Source of the DNA: Opitutia bacterium
GTDB taxonomy: Bacteria; Verrucomicrobiota; Verrucomicrobiia; Opitutales; JANYEO01
NCBI GenBank assembly: GCA_025363025.1
Contig: JANYEO010000238.1
Coordinates: 1 to 11,297 of the forward strand
DNA length: 11,297 bases
Direction: 5' to 3'
Each line of letters opens with the position of its first letter. Positions within the stretch are counted from its first letter, which is position 1. Shown piece after piece: positions 1 through 6,732 of this stretch. The notes beneath the pieces are model-generated. The model had not been told where the DNA came from. It saw nothing but the letters and a program-made list of their open reading frames with translations, and made no database searches. Both the position numbers and the translations under genes were made by a program.

Positions 1-317
1 AAAAGATTTGGGGTTTGAAAAACCATTCCCACTTCTTCCCTTAAGGCATGAGCCCGGGCATGAAACTGAGAATCTGGCTTTTGATGCAAGCCCTCTCGGT
101 GCAAACGTAACCCTGCGATCGTGATCGTCCCAGAATCTAATATTTCCAGGCAATTTAAACAACGCAGAAGCGTTGATTTTCCGCACCCTGAAGGGCCAAT
201 GATAGAAACCAGGTCTCCCTCTGCAATAGAGAAAGACAAATCTCTTAATACTTGAGTAGCGTCAAAGCTCTTACACAGCCCACGCACTGTAATTAGCGGG
301 TTTGGTCCAGCGTCCAT
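1..317 (-). CDS. Amino-acid-type ABC transporter ATP-binding protein, N-terminal part (runs off the left edge)
   Basis: ATPase subunit of an importer, expected to sit on the inner face of the membrane and drive uptake of a polar amino acid. I translated 105 codons from the ATG at 317; an in-frame TAG two codons upstream makes this the first possible start. Walker A (GPSGCGKST) is at residues 41-49. The segment LREEVGMVFQ, residues 92-101, ends in the Q-loop glutamine and matches the GlnQ/HisP-type (polar amino acid) family, although the usual FNLF after it reads TPNLF. The signature motif and Walker B lie beyond the window. No permease gene precedes it: the next gene upstream on this strand is a HAD phosphatase 281 bases away. 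Partner subunits, if linked, must lie to the left. The family is clear; the substrate is not. Confidence 0.88.
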   Translation of the reverse strand, partial: MDAGPNPLITVRGLCKSFDATQVLRDLSFSIAEGDLVSIIGPSGCGKSTLLRCLNCLEILDSGTITIAGLRLHREGLHQKPDSQFHARAHALREEVGMVFQTPNL

Positions 318-502
318 TAGCTAAAGCGTAATGACTAAAAACTTAAGCATCCCAGCTACGTGAGCTAAGAAATGCCAATCGACGGGAAATTTGAATGGCT
401 TGCGGACGCAAACCTATAAAAAATCCCTGAAAAGAGAATCGATTATTCATGCTTAACGATAGGCAAACGGTCACGCGGTAGATGTAATAAGAGAAGAAAA
501 AT

Positions 503-529
503 AAGAAAAGCAAAAGGCCGCTTCTTTTT
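503..529 (-). terminator. Possible weak terminator after the HAD gene
   Basis: Arms 503-511 and 520-528 can pair around an 8-base loop, with one mismatch and a wobble pair. On the minus strand the hairpin is followed by a T-rich stretch. The stem is mostly A-T, so it is weak. It lies in the 281-base gap between the HAD gene and the ABC ATPase gene, where I see no other convincing feature. Confidence 0.25.
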
Positions 530-598
530 AGAGCAGCCCTATCTTTTCGTAAGGGTTATTTAAAAGCGCTTTAAAGAAATACTCAATAAATTTTTCCA

Positions 599-1270
599 CT
601 AAAGGCCTTTTTTCTCCTTTAGCCAAGCAATCACATCAAAAAGCGAAGGGTACACAGCCGTAGCCTGCGCCCGCGCTTCATCCGAGGCAGGCACCATGTC
701 AGGGATCATAAAAACAGTCATCCCCGCCTGGTACGCCGCCGTTACCCCCACAGGTGAATCTTCTAACGCCAAACAAGCTTCTGGAGAAATGCCAAGGGCT
801 TCGGCCGCTCTCAAAAAAATATCAGGGGCAGGCTTGGGATGCGTCACACAATTACCCCCAATAACGGCTTTAAATCTGTCAAATAGGCCACTAGACTTTA
901 ACTTTAACTGGGCTCGACTTTTCTCTGTATTCGTCGCAACGGCACAGGGAAGCCCCCTTTCCTCTAAATAATCAAGCAAATCATGAATTCCCTCCTTTAA
1001 AGGGATATCTCCAGAGGAAATAGCCTTCACAAAGTGGATATCTGACAAATCGCATAAACGATCCATCGTTTGCGCACACGGAATATATTCTTTTAAAATG
1101 ACCCGACAATCATCGAAATGAAGCCCAACTAAGGAATTATAAACGTGGGACGGCATAGAAAGGCCCAGCACCTCCATCGCATGCTGCCAGGCCGCAAAAT
1201 AAAGGGCCTCGGTAGCGAAAATCGTACCGTCCATATCAAAAACCACTGCCTGGATTTTATTCTGCAACAT
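599..1270 (-). CDS. HAD-superfamily hydrolase, beta-phosphoglucomutase-like (subfamily IA)
   Basis: Predicted cytosolic phosphatase or phosphomutase of 223 residues acting on a small phosphorylated metabolite. All four HAD motifs are visible: DMDGT at 12-16 (nucleophile D12, acid/base D14), T113 in VATNT, K146 in HPKPAPD, and the E170-D171 pair in LALEDSPVG. The helical cap lies between about residues 19 and 90. The length is normal for the family. I chose the ATG at 1270 because it puts the first motif about 11 residues from the N terminus. A GTG at 1339 would add 23 residues with no family resemblance and would overlap the upstream ABC stop codon. The gene lies 62 bases behind the large ABC gene on the same strand and may be cotranscribed with it. 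The substrate cannot be read from the sequence; a sugar phosphate or a housecleaning role are both possible. Confidence 0.88.
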   Translation of the reverse strand: MLQNKIQAVVFDMDGTIFATEALYFAAWQHAMEVLGLSMPSHVYNSLVGLHFDDCRVILKEYIPCAQTMDRLCDLSDIHFVKAISSGDIPLKEGIHDLLDYLEERGLPCAVATNTEKSRAQLKLKSSGLFDRFKAVIGGNCVTHPKPAPDIFLRAAEALGISPEACLALEDSPVGVTAAYQAGMTVFMIPDMVPASDEARAQATAVYPSLFDVIAWLKEKKGL

Positions 1271-1332
1271 AACTCTATAGGAGCAGCACAGAGAGTAAAA
1301 GCGCAAGAGTGAAAATACTGAGCCCCCATCAC

Positions 1333-3492
1333 TTAACACATCATGTCCATGTCAGGAAAAAGGATGGTGGATTCAGGGGGGAGATAGTCACAGACAGGAT
1401 CCCATGAACTTTCATCACTGACGTTCGTCGCAATAACCCCATTATTATCAAGAACAAAGGGAGAAAGGGGCGCTTGGTTAACACTGCCTCCTTCAAAATG
1501 AAGCTCTATGTCATAGAAATGGCTATCATTATGATGATTGCCTTCATGATCCACGCTTAAAATAGTCGCCTTAGGCAGATAAGTTGTCAAAAAAGATTGC
1601 ACTTTGGTCAAAGATTGAGCGTCAAGGCCCGTAAAGCTCTCGTCTAAAATCAAAATGTCCGGCTCCGCAAAAAAAGCTTGGATAAAAGCGGTCTTCTTTG
1701 CCTGACCCCCACTGAGTTTAAAAGAAGCACTATCGAGCCTACTCAACAACCCCTGTGAGGCAGCAGTATCGTGTATAAATTCATCCATATCGAGGGCTTG
1801 CATAAACTCGATGACTTGCTCACGAATCCCTGCTTTATTTTCAGTAGTCAATATGCTTGGGTAGTAAAGTGTTTCCAGCAGGGTTGCCTGAGGGGGCAAA
1901 TAGAGTTTTTGATCAATAAAAACAACTTTTGCTACATGCCCCTCTACTATGGGTAATAATATTGTACCCGTACTGCTTAAAGCCCCCATAACACCTTGCT
2001 TTAAATCAATCAGTGTACTGGTTTTCCCTTGGCCAGATGGGCCTGTTATCAAATAATTTTCACCTAACGCTAATTCTAAATGAGGCATAGAAACAATGAT
2101 ATGGTCATCCAGCTTTAATTGATAACTATCAAAAATAATACTAGAAGCCTCATGCGTCGCGTGCTGTGCATGCCTCACCTCGGATGTATTAAGAATATTC
2201 ATTAATTCGCCAACTCGTTCCTGGGAACGAATTAAAGCCTGATTGTTTAAGTTGAGAGCCATGGGACTATTGAAAAAACCATAAGCCGCTTTCAAGTAGC
2301 TATGCACGCCATATAGCGCAGCAGAACTCATGCCGTCTGCAATATATTTATAAGGCAAATAGAGCGCATCCATTACGAACCCCAAAGTTAACAAACCTTC
2401 GGTGCTTATTGACTTTTCAATATTTAAATCGGCCAAGGCCGCTTCAACCTCCTGTTTTTTAGATAAAACCGCATCATAAGCCTTATGCGCAAAATTATCT
2501 CCGTCGCGTAACTTTATAGCTTCTATATTATTTGCGATATCCGTCTCAATATCACGAGTCGTCAATTTCGCTTTAGCCAAAGACTTTTCGAGTGTTTTAT
2601 ACTGTGCTGCGATAGGCGCTTGCCATAGTTGGCCTATAATCAACGTTGGCAAAAAACAAGCCAAAGCTTCTGGCGCCAGCTGCTGCAAAGGGTGAAAAGA
2701 CATCAAGGCATAAGCGAGCTCACTCATACTTTTTTGAAGGACTTGCGTACTCTCTGACGCAAGAAGATTAATATCATCGATTAAATTTTGCTGTATCTCT
2801 CTACCATTTTCCGCATGCGCTATTTTTTGACCGTTATTACCCTTTAACAGTAAATCTGTACTTTTATTAGACACTAAAGTCGTTTGATTAGAAACAATGG
2901 CTTTTTGAGCTAACTGAACCCCATACTTCACCACTTCTTTGCCCGCCATGAGGCCTGCCACTTTCAAGCCCTTCATTGAAATATCTTTGATCTGAGTCAT
3001 ACCTTGTGATTGATACAAAAGCGTCCTCCCAAAATTTTGTTTACCCATGTCGCCCAAAACATGAATTGACGCTTGATCAATCCCAACCGAGGCCAAACCA
3101 CAAAGAATAGAACCCGCAATATTAGTTAAAAATGGGTTGGCCGCTATGCTTGCAATATCCTGTTGAATGATCTCGAAAGCTTCTTTGGGCGATTGCCAAG
3201 CCGTATCGTAAATACGATTCAACTCCTGAATCGAAAGAATGTCACTAGAATCAAATAAACGATTCAATGTAAGCAAAGAATCCATGGGCCCCGATAGTTT
3301 TTGTTTAAAATCCAAAAAATCACCCGTAAGATAACTAACCATAGGCCCTACACTTACAGCTACCGTTTTCATTACCAACTCAGGCAATGGTGTTAACGAA
3401 ACAGTATTATGCACCATGGATGACCAAAAACTGCTCAAGCTCAAATAATGCTTATCCATGTAGTCGTGCGCAATGAGGTACTCATCAGCCAT
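1333..3492 (-). CDS. Half-size ABC transporter-like protein, ABCD/SbmA-YddA type, 719 residues, N terminus displaced by a frameshift
   Basis: The C-terminal half is a complete ABC ATPase: Walker A GPSGQGKTS at 484-492, Q-loop Q528, signature LSGGQ at 593-597, Walker B ILILDE at 613-618 with the catalytic glutamate, and H649. The segment after the Q-loop (YLPPQATLLETLYYP) resembles the ABCD and SbmA/YddA families, and residues 314-330 (DIETDIANNIEAIKLRD) sit where those families carry their EEA-like coupling motif. The N-terminal 450 residues should be the membrane domain but are only weakly hydrophobic. A tail of about 50 residues ends in DMDMMC. With the ten-G run at 3523-3532 as read, translation can only start near the ATG at 3492. 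With nine G the frame joins the upstream segment and gives 758 residues starting at 3610. A sampled 300-base G+C of about 42 percent is a little below the neighbours. Substrate and direction are unknown. Confidence 0.8.
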   Translation of the reverse strand: MADEYLIAHDYMDKHYLSLSSFWSSMVHNTVSLTPLPELVMKTVAVSVGPMVSYLTGDFLDFKQKLSGPMDSLLTLNRLFDSSDILSIQELNRIYDTAWQSPKEAFEIIQQDIASIAANPFLTNIAGSILCGLASVGIDQASIHVLGDMGKQNFGRTLLYQSQGMTQIKDISMKGLKVAGLMAGKEVVKYGVQLAQKAIVSNQTTLVSNKSTDLLLKGNNGQKIAHAENGREIQQNLIDDINLLASESTQVLQKSMSELAYALMSFHPLQQLAPEALACFLPTLIIGQLWQAPIAAQYKTLEKSLAKAKLTTRDIETDIANNIEAIKLRDGDNFAHKAYDAVLSKKQEVEAALADLNIEKSISTEGLLTLGFVMDALYLPYKYIADGMSSAALYGVHSYLKAAYGFFNSPMALNLNNQALIRSQERVGELMNILNTSEVRHAQHATHEASSIIFDSYQLKLDDHIIVSMPHLELALGENYLITGPSGQGKTSTLIDLKQGVMGALSSTGTILLPIVEGHVAKVVFIDQKLYLPPQATLLETLYYPSILTTENKAGIREQVIEFMQALDMDEFIHDTAASQGLLSRLDSASFKLSGGQAKKTAFIQAFFAEPDILILDESFTGLDAQSLTKVQSFLTTYLPKATILSVDHEGNHHNDSHFYDIELHFEGGSVNQAPLSPFVLDNNGVIATNVSDESSWDPVCDYLPPESTILFPDMDMMC

Positions 3493-3610
3493 CCCCGCAA
3501 CTAATCCAAGTAAGGCACCGGGCCCCCCCCCCTATACTAAAACCACCCATTGTGGTCGTAGCCAAAGTTGTCAGATAAGGGGCCCAGTCGCTGTTATTTT
3601 GTCGATTCAT
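3485..3610 (-). CDS. Displaced N-terminal segment of the large ABC protein, 41 residues as read
   Basis: This short frame starts at the ATG at 3610 and stops at 3485, overlapping the start of the ABC frame. Its first 29 residues end in TTTMGGFSIGGG, with the glycines encoded by the G run. Past the run it continues as an unremarkable tail, ARCLTWISCGDG. If one G is removed the frame instead reads GGGPGALLGLVAG and then the start of the ABC protein, which forms a plausible glycine-rich hydrophobic segment. I therefore read it as the first exon-like piece of the same gene rather than an independent peptide. A GTG at 3733 would extend it by 41 residues, but that extension overlaps the divergent Nif3 gene and looks like AT-rich leader DNA. 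Confidence 0.6.
   Translation of the reverse strand: MNRQNNSDWAPYLTTLATTTMGGFSIGGGARCLTWISCGDG
3523..3532. repeat. Ten-base C/G homopolymer inside the ABC reading frame
   Basis: Ten consecutive C on the plus strand (G on the coding strand), directly followed on the coding strand by CCCGG. It is located about 29 codons into the 758-residue form of the ABC gene. Ten G separate the N-terminal segment from the ATPase frame; nine or twelve G would join them. It could be a slipped-strand switch or a length error in the reads. Confidence 0.9.
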
Positions 3611-3723
3611 GGACGAATAGTTGCATAATTTAACCAAATAATCAATAAATTTTAACAAAAATATTAAATCAAAAGACTTCTCCTTGCAGTTTAAATATTC
3701 ATTACCTAGCCTTTTCTCACTAC

Positions 3724-4476
3724 ATGATTTCACTAAATACCGTTCTTACTTTCCTGGATGAACGTACAAAAAAACAGCAAATTCCTGACTTTCCCGGAGC
3801 GTATAATGGGCTTCAATTTGCAACCCAAGAACCTATTCGCGGTATTGCTGCGACTGTAGACGCTTCCCTACCCGCACTCAAAAGCGCGGTTGAAAACGGG
3901 GCCAATCTAGTTATTGCTCATCATGGTCTTTTCTGGAACACCCCTTGCCCGATCGTAGGCCCTTTGTTCGAAAAATACCGCTTCTTAATTGAAAACGGGT
4001 GTGCCGTTTATAGCAGCCACTTACCCCTCGATGCTCATGCGGAAATTGGTAATAATGCCTTAATTGCAAAACTACTAGAAATGGAGATCATCGGGCGCTT
4101 TGTCCCTTATGAAAACATCCACATTGGCGTACATGTAAGGCCTCTAGAAAATCGAGCGACCCTCAAAAGCCGCCTACTACAACACTTTCCCAGCATGAAA
4201 GCCTTCGAATTTGGGCCAGAAATTCCTAAACACATTGGTATTTCATCTGGTAGCGGGGCCAGCGTTATGGGCAGCTTGCAAAAAGAAGGCATTGATACTT
4301 TTATTACAGGCGAACTTCGCCAAAGCCACTTTGCGCAAGCCCAAGAAGAAGGGCTCAATGTTTATCTATGCGGGCATTACGCAACTGAAGTTTTTGGCGT
4401 TCAAGCCCTTGCACAAGAAGCCGCTGAGAAGTTCAATCTCCCTTATACCTTTATTCCGTCGGAGTGTCCCCTATGA
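3724..4476 (+). CDS. Nif3/DUF34 family protein, dinuclear-metal-binding, 250 residues
   Basis: A member of the widespread Nif3-like family, whose members bind a pair of metal ions and are often labelled GTP cyclohydrolase I type 2; the true cellular role is not settled. The expected ligands are visible: H66 and H67 in AHHG, D103 in HLPLDAH, H218 and E222 in GHYATE. YNGLQ at 27-31 corresponds to the N-terminal DN-GLQ signature with Y in place of D, and TGE is at 195-197. At 250 residues it is the short form, without the extra central PII-like domain of the forms near 370 residues. It reads divergently from the large ABC gene, and its stop codon overlaps the aroQ start as ATGA, so the two are probably coexpressed. 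No good Shine-Dalgarno precedes the ATG. Confidence 0.93.
   Translation: MISLNTVLTFLDERTKKQQIPDFPGAYNGLQFATQEPIRGIAATVDASLPALKSAVENGANLVIAHHGLFWNTPCPIVGPLFEKYRFLIENGCAVYSSHLPLDAHAEIGNNALIAKLLEMEIIGRFVPYENIHIGVHVRPLENRATLKSRLLQHFPSMKAFEFGPEIPKHIGISSGSGASVMGSLQKEGIDTFITGELRQSHFAQAQEEGLNVYLCGHYATEVFGVQALAQEAAEKFNLPYTFIPSECPL
4461..4464 (+). promoter_or_regulatory. Shine-Dalgarno site deciding the aroQ start
   Basis: GGAG lies inside the end of the Nif3 gene, eight bases before the ATG at 4473. A competing GTG at 4464 overlaps the site itself, so the ATG at 4473 is the better start. This is the only clear, well-spaced Shine-Dalgarno I found in the window. Confidence 0.7.
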
Positions 4477-4919
4477 GTAAAATTGCCCTATTACATGGCC
4501 CTAACCTTAATCGCCTGGGAGAAAGAGAACCTTCCATCTATGGCCATTTAACGCTCCCAGACATTATCCACTGCTTGCAAGCCGCAGCACTCAAGCAAGG
4601 CTTTACCTTATTAGACTATCAATCTAACCATGAGGGCGACTTAATTGATCACCTCTGGACATGGAAAGATGAAGGGGTGCAAGGCATTATCATAAACCCC
4701 GGTGGCCTCTCGCACACCAGTGTAGCCCTGCGCGATGCACTGCTAGGCATTCAATTACCCGCGATAGAAGTTCATATCGCCAATGTTCATGCCCGGGAAA
4801 GCTTTCGCCATACCCTGATAACCGCAGGAGCCTGCAAAAGCGTTATCAGTGGCCTCGGCCTAAGAGGCTACACAGTAGCCTTAGAAGCTTTATTAGAAAG
4901 ACTAACCCAGCAGAAATAG
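4473..4919 (+). CDS. aroQ: 3-dehydroquinate dehydratase, type II
   Basis: Cytosolic enzyme of 148 residues that converts 3-dehydroquinate to 3-dehydroshikimate, the third step of the shikimate pathway; type II enzymes form dodecamers and work by an enolate mechanism. Family landmarks are all present: HGPNLNRLGEREPSIYG at 8-24 with R18 and the catalytic tyrosine Y23, SNHEGDLID at 51-59, NPGGLSHTSVALRDAL at 75-90, and PAIEVHIANVHARESFRH at 96-113 with catalytic H101. The length is typical. The start is fixed by GGAG eight bases upstream, and the ATG overlaps the Nif3 stop, which suggests translational coupling. The last 18 bases overlap the end of the convergent pgpA gene. The first part of aroA, a later enzyme of the same pathway, lies near the right end of the window but not in this operon. 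Confidence 0.97.
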   Translation: MSKIALLHGPNLNRLGEREPSIYGHLTLPDIIHCLQAAALKQGFTLLDYQSNHEGDLIDHLWTWKDEGVQGIIINPGGLSHTSVALRDALLGIQLPAIEVHIANVHARESFRHTLITAGACKSVISGLGLRGYTVALEALLERLTQQK

Positions 4920-5405
4920 CCCTACGTGTAAGACTAAAGCCGTTGCCAAAGCTGCGGCTAAGTCGTCCACAACAATCCCCCACCCGCCATGAAAGCGTTG
5001 TAAGTACTTAATTCCAAGAGGTTTTAAAATATCAAAAAACCGAAATAAGGCCAAACCTGCGAGCAAGATGAGCCACATCGGGTATTTTTCCATCGCCCCC
5101 TCAAGCCCGATAAAACAAAGGGGCATGGCCGCAAATTCATCTAAAATAATCTCCCCTGGGTCTTTGGCATTTAGCAAATGGGCCCCCTCTTCACAAATAC
5201 CTGCCGCAGCGTAAATTAAAGCACCCAAGAGCAATAAATACGTCAGCCCCGGCAATGGGTAAAAAAAGAGCGTATAGCCAAAAACACCGGCGATAGAGCC
5301 TAAAGTACCAGGGGCGCGCCCCATACGGCCCAACGGGCCTAAAGTAGCCGCATTAAGAACCCAGCTACGGGGTAAACGTAAAACCCAAGGGAAACGTGCA
5401 CTCAT
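4902..5405 (-). CDS. pgpA: Phosphatidylglycerophosphatase A
   Basis: Integral membrane enzyme of 167 residues that removes the terminal phosphate from phosphatidylglycerophosphate to give phosphatidylglycerol. PgpA landmarks in order: APGTLGS at 31-37, KDPGEIILDE at 81-90 with the acidic residues needed for metal binding, FRFFDILKPLGI at 121-132 and GGWGIVVDDLAAA at 140-152. Hydrophobic segments fit about 40-70, 92-118 and 150-167. It follows pgsA by 26 bases on the same strand, so the two enzymes that act one after the other are in one operon. No Shine-Dalgarno is evident before the ATG. Its 3' end overlaps the convergent aroQ by 18 bases, and I see no intrinsic terminator between them. Confidence 0.95.
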   Translation of the reverse strand: MSARFPWVLRLPRSWVLNAATLGPLGRMGRAPGTLGSIAGVFGYTLFFYPLPGLTYLLLLGALIYAAAGICEEGAHLLNAKDPGEIILDEFAAMPLCFIGLEGAMEKYPMWLILLAGLALFRFFDILKPLGIKYLQRFHGGWGIVVDDLAAALATALVLHVGLFLLG

Positions 5406-5431
5406 TTAATAATTATCGAAGGGTGAATGTC

Positions 5432-6028
5432 TTAACCTGATTGATCGGGATCTCGCAAAAGATAACCATACCGCACTAAGTAACCAAAGCCTGAATAAAG
5501 TGTGATTAAAGTAGCGAGTCCAAATAAACACAGGCCAATAGTATGAACATCGCTTAAAAAACTAGCACTCAGTCCATTAGGGAAATCAATGGCTAAGGCT
5601 CGTGTAGCTAAGAGGGTTCCCAGGCTTACCATCTGCATAAAAGTCTTAAGCTTACCGGCTTTTTCAGCGGCAATCACACACCCCTGGCTCGCCGCTACCA
5701 GCCTAAGCCCCGTTACAAAAAACTCGCGCGATATAATAAGCAGCACCAAAACCACTGTCCACTGAGGCAAAATACCTGCCGCCAAAAAAGCCACACACGT
5801 TCCAACAATAAAGACTTTATCCGTCAAAGCGTCCATCAGCTTGCCAAATTTAGAGACAATCCCATAGCGACGAGCCAAAAAGCCATCTAACCAATCCGTC
5901 ACGCTGCCGATAACAAATAAAGCAAAAGCAAGCGTCTGCGCCCCCTCAAACGGCAAATACAAGAGCCCCACCACGAAAAAGAGGAAGGGAATCCGGGAAA
6001 GTGTTAGAATATTGGGGAGGTTGACCAC
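5432..6028 (-). CDS. pgsA: CDP-diacylglycerol--glycerol-3-phosphate 3-phosphatidyltransferase
   Basis: Membrane enzyme of 198 residues that transfers a phosphatidyl group from CDP-diacylglycerol to glycerol-3-phosphate, making phosphatidylglycerophosphate. The CDP-alcohol phosphotransferase signature is intact at 45-70: D45, D48, G49, A52, R53, G62, D66 and D70 with standard spacing. The N-terminal NLPNILTLSRI is typical for PgsA, and several hydrophobic helices follow. The start is a GTG at 6028; no ATG is available that keeps this N terminus, and no Shine-Dalgarno is visible. pgpA, the next enzyme of the pathway, lies directly downstream. The CDP-alcohol phosphotransferase family also includes phosphatidylserine and cardiolipin synthases; the N-terminal motif and the pgpA neighbour favour PgsA. 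Confidence 0.94.
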   Translation of the reverse strand: MVNLPNILTLSRIPFLFFVVGLLYLPFEGAQTLAFALFVIGSVTDWLDGFLARRYGIVSKFGKLMDALTDKVFIVGTCVAFLAAGILPQWTVVLVLLIISREFFVTGLRLVAASQGCVIAAEKAGKLKTFMQMVSLGTLLATRALAIDFPNGLSASFLSDVHTIGLCLFGLATLITLYSGFGYLVRYGYLLRDPDQSG

Positions 6029-6206
6029 GAAATAAACAAAGAGCTTATAGTTTAAAAGCCCGCCCTGACATACCCAACCACCTAGAGAAGATAATCAAGC
6101 CTAAACCATAACCCTACTGTAAATTTTGAAAACTTTAAATAACTTGCCAAACAAGATCTTTTAAATGCGAATAACGCCGCGCCCTATCCTGGGCACCTTC
6201 TAAAAT

Positions 6207-6707
6207 ATGAGAACTGCCCTTTATGCTGGCACCTTTGACCCCGTTACACGCGGCCACCTAGACGTGCTAGGCCGAGCCACACAGCTTTTTGATAAAGTCA
6301 TTATGGCCGTGGCAAATAACGAACACAAGCGCCCCCTCTTTTCAGCCCAAGAGCGCGTAGAACTCATTCGTCCCAATATTCAAGACCTACCTAAAGTAGA
6401 AGTTATGAGCTTTGATGGCTTAACTGTAGACTTTGCCAAGCAAATGGGTGCCATTGCCGTTATCCGGGGGCTTCGCGCGGTTTCAGACTTTGAGCATGAA
6501 TTCCAAATGGCTCAAATGAATCGACATTTAAGCCCTCAACTCGAGACGATTTTTCTCATGCCAAACCAAGAATACTTTTATACGAGCTCTAGCTTAGTGA
6601 AACAAGTAGCCCGCTTTACACAAAACGATTTAAACCGCTTTGCCCCTGACAATGTTTTGGCAGCCTTAAAAAAAAGGTTAATAAAAGACACACCTTCTGC
6701 TCCTTAA
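6207..6707 (+). CDS. coaD: Phosphopantetheine adenylyltransferase
   Basis: Cytosolic nucleotidyltransferase of 166 residues that joins ATP and 4'-phosphopantetheine to form dephospho-CoA, the next-to-last step of coenzyme A synthesis. Motifs: GTFDPVTRGH at 8-17 with the TxGH-type ATP site and H17, VIRGLRAVSDFEHEFQMAQMN at 85-105, and YTSSSLVKQVA at 125-135, the ISSS-like site. The length is normal. The gene is divergent from pgsA across a 178-base gap that is AT-rich in the middle, where I could not fix a convincing promoter. No Shine-Dalgarno precedes the ATG. The MFS gene starts only 25 bases after its stop, so readthrough transcription is likely. Confidence 0.97.
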   Translation: MRTALYAGTFDPVTRGHLDVLGRATQLFDKVIMAVANNEHKRPLFSAQERVELIRPNIQDLPKVEVMSFDGLTVDFAKQMGAIAVIRGLRAVSDFEHEFQMAQMNRHLSPQLETIFLMPNQEYFYTSSSLVKQVARFTQNDLNRFAPDNVLAALKKRLIKDTPSAP

Positions 6708-6732
6708 GCCTTTATACTCAGTTTTTTATATT

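Noticed and set aside
343..450. A 35-codon minus-strand frame in the gap between the HAD gene and the ABC ATPase gene, open upstream through a hydrophobic stretch.
   Set aside because: No Shine-Dalgarno, no recognisable family, an arbitrary start, and a length expected by chance. It also does not read as the end of an amino-acid permease.
1271..1339. A GTG start at 1339 for the HAD protein, overlapping the ABC stop codon.
   Set aside because: The 23 added residues have no resemblance to the family N terminus, and the ATG at 1270 gives a standard length.
6029..6206. Possible divergent promoters between pgsA and coaD.
   Set aside because: Several TTG-N4 and AT-rich hexamers can be found, but none has both a good match and 16 to 18 base spacing. 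The promoters must be here or nearby, but I cannot place them.
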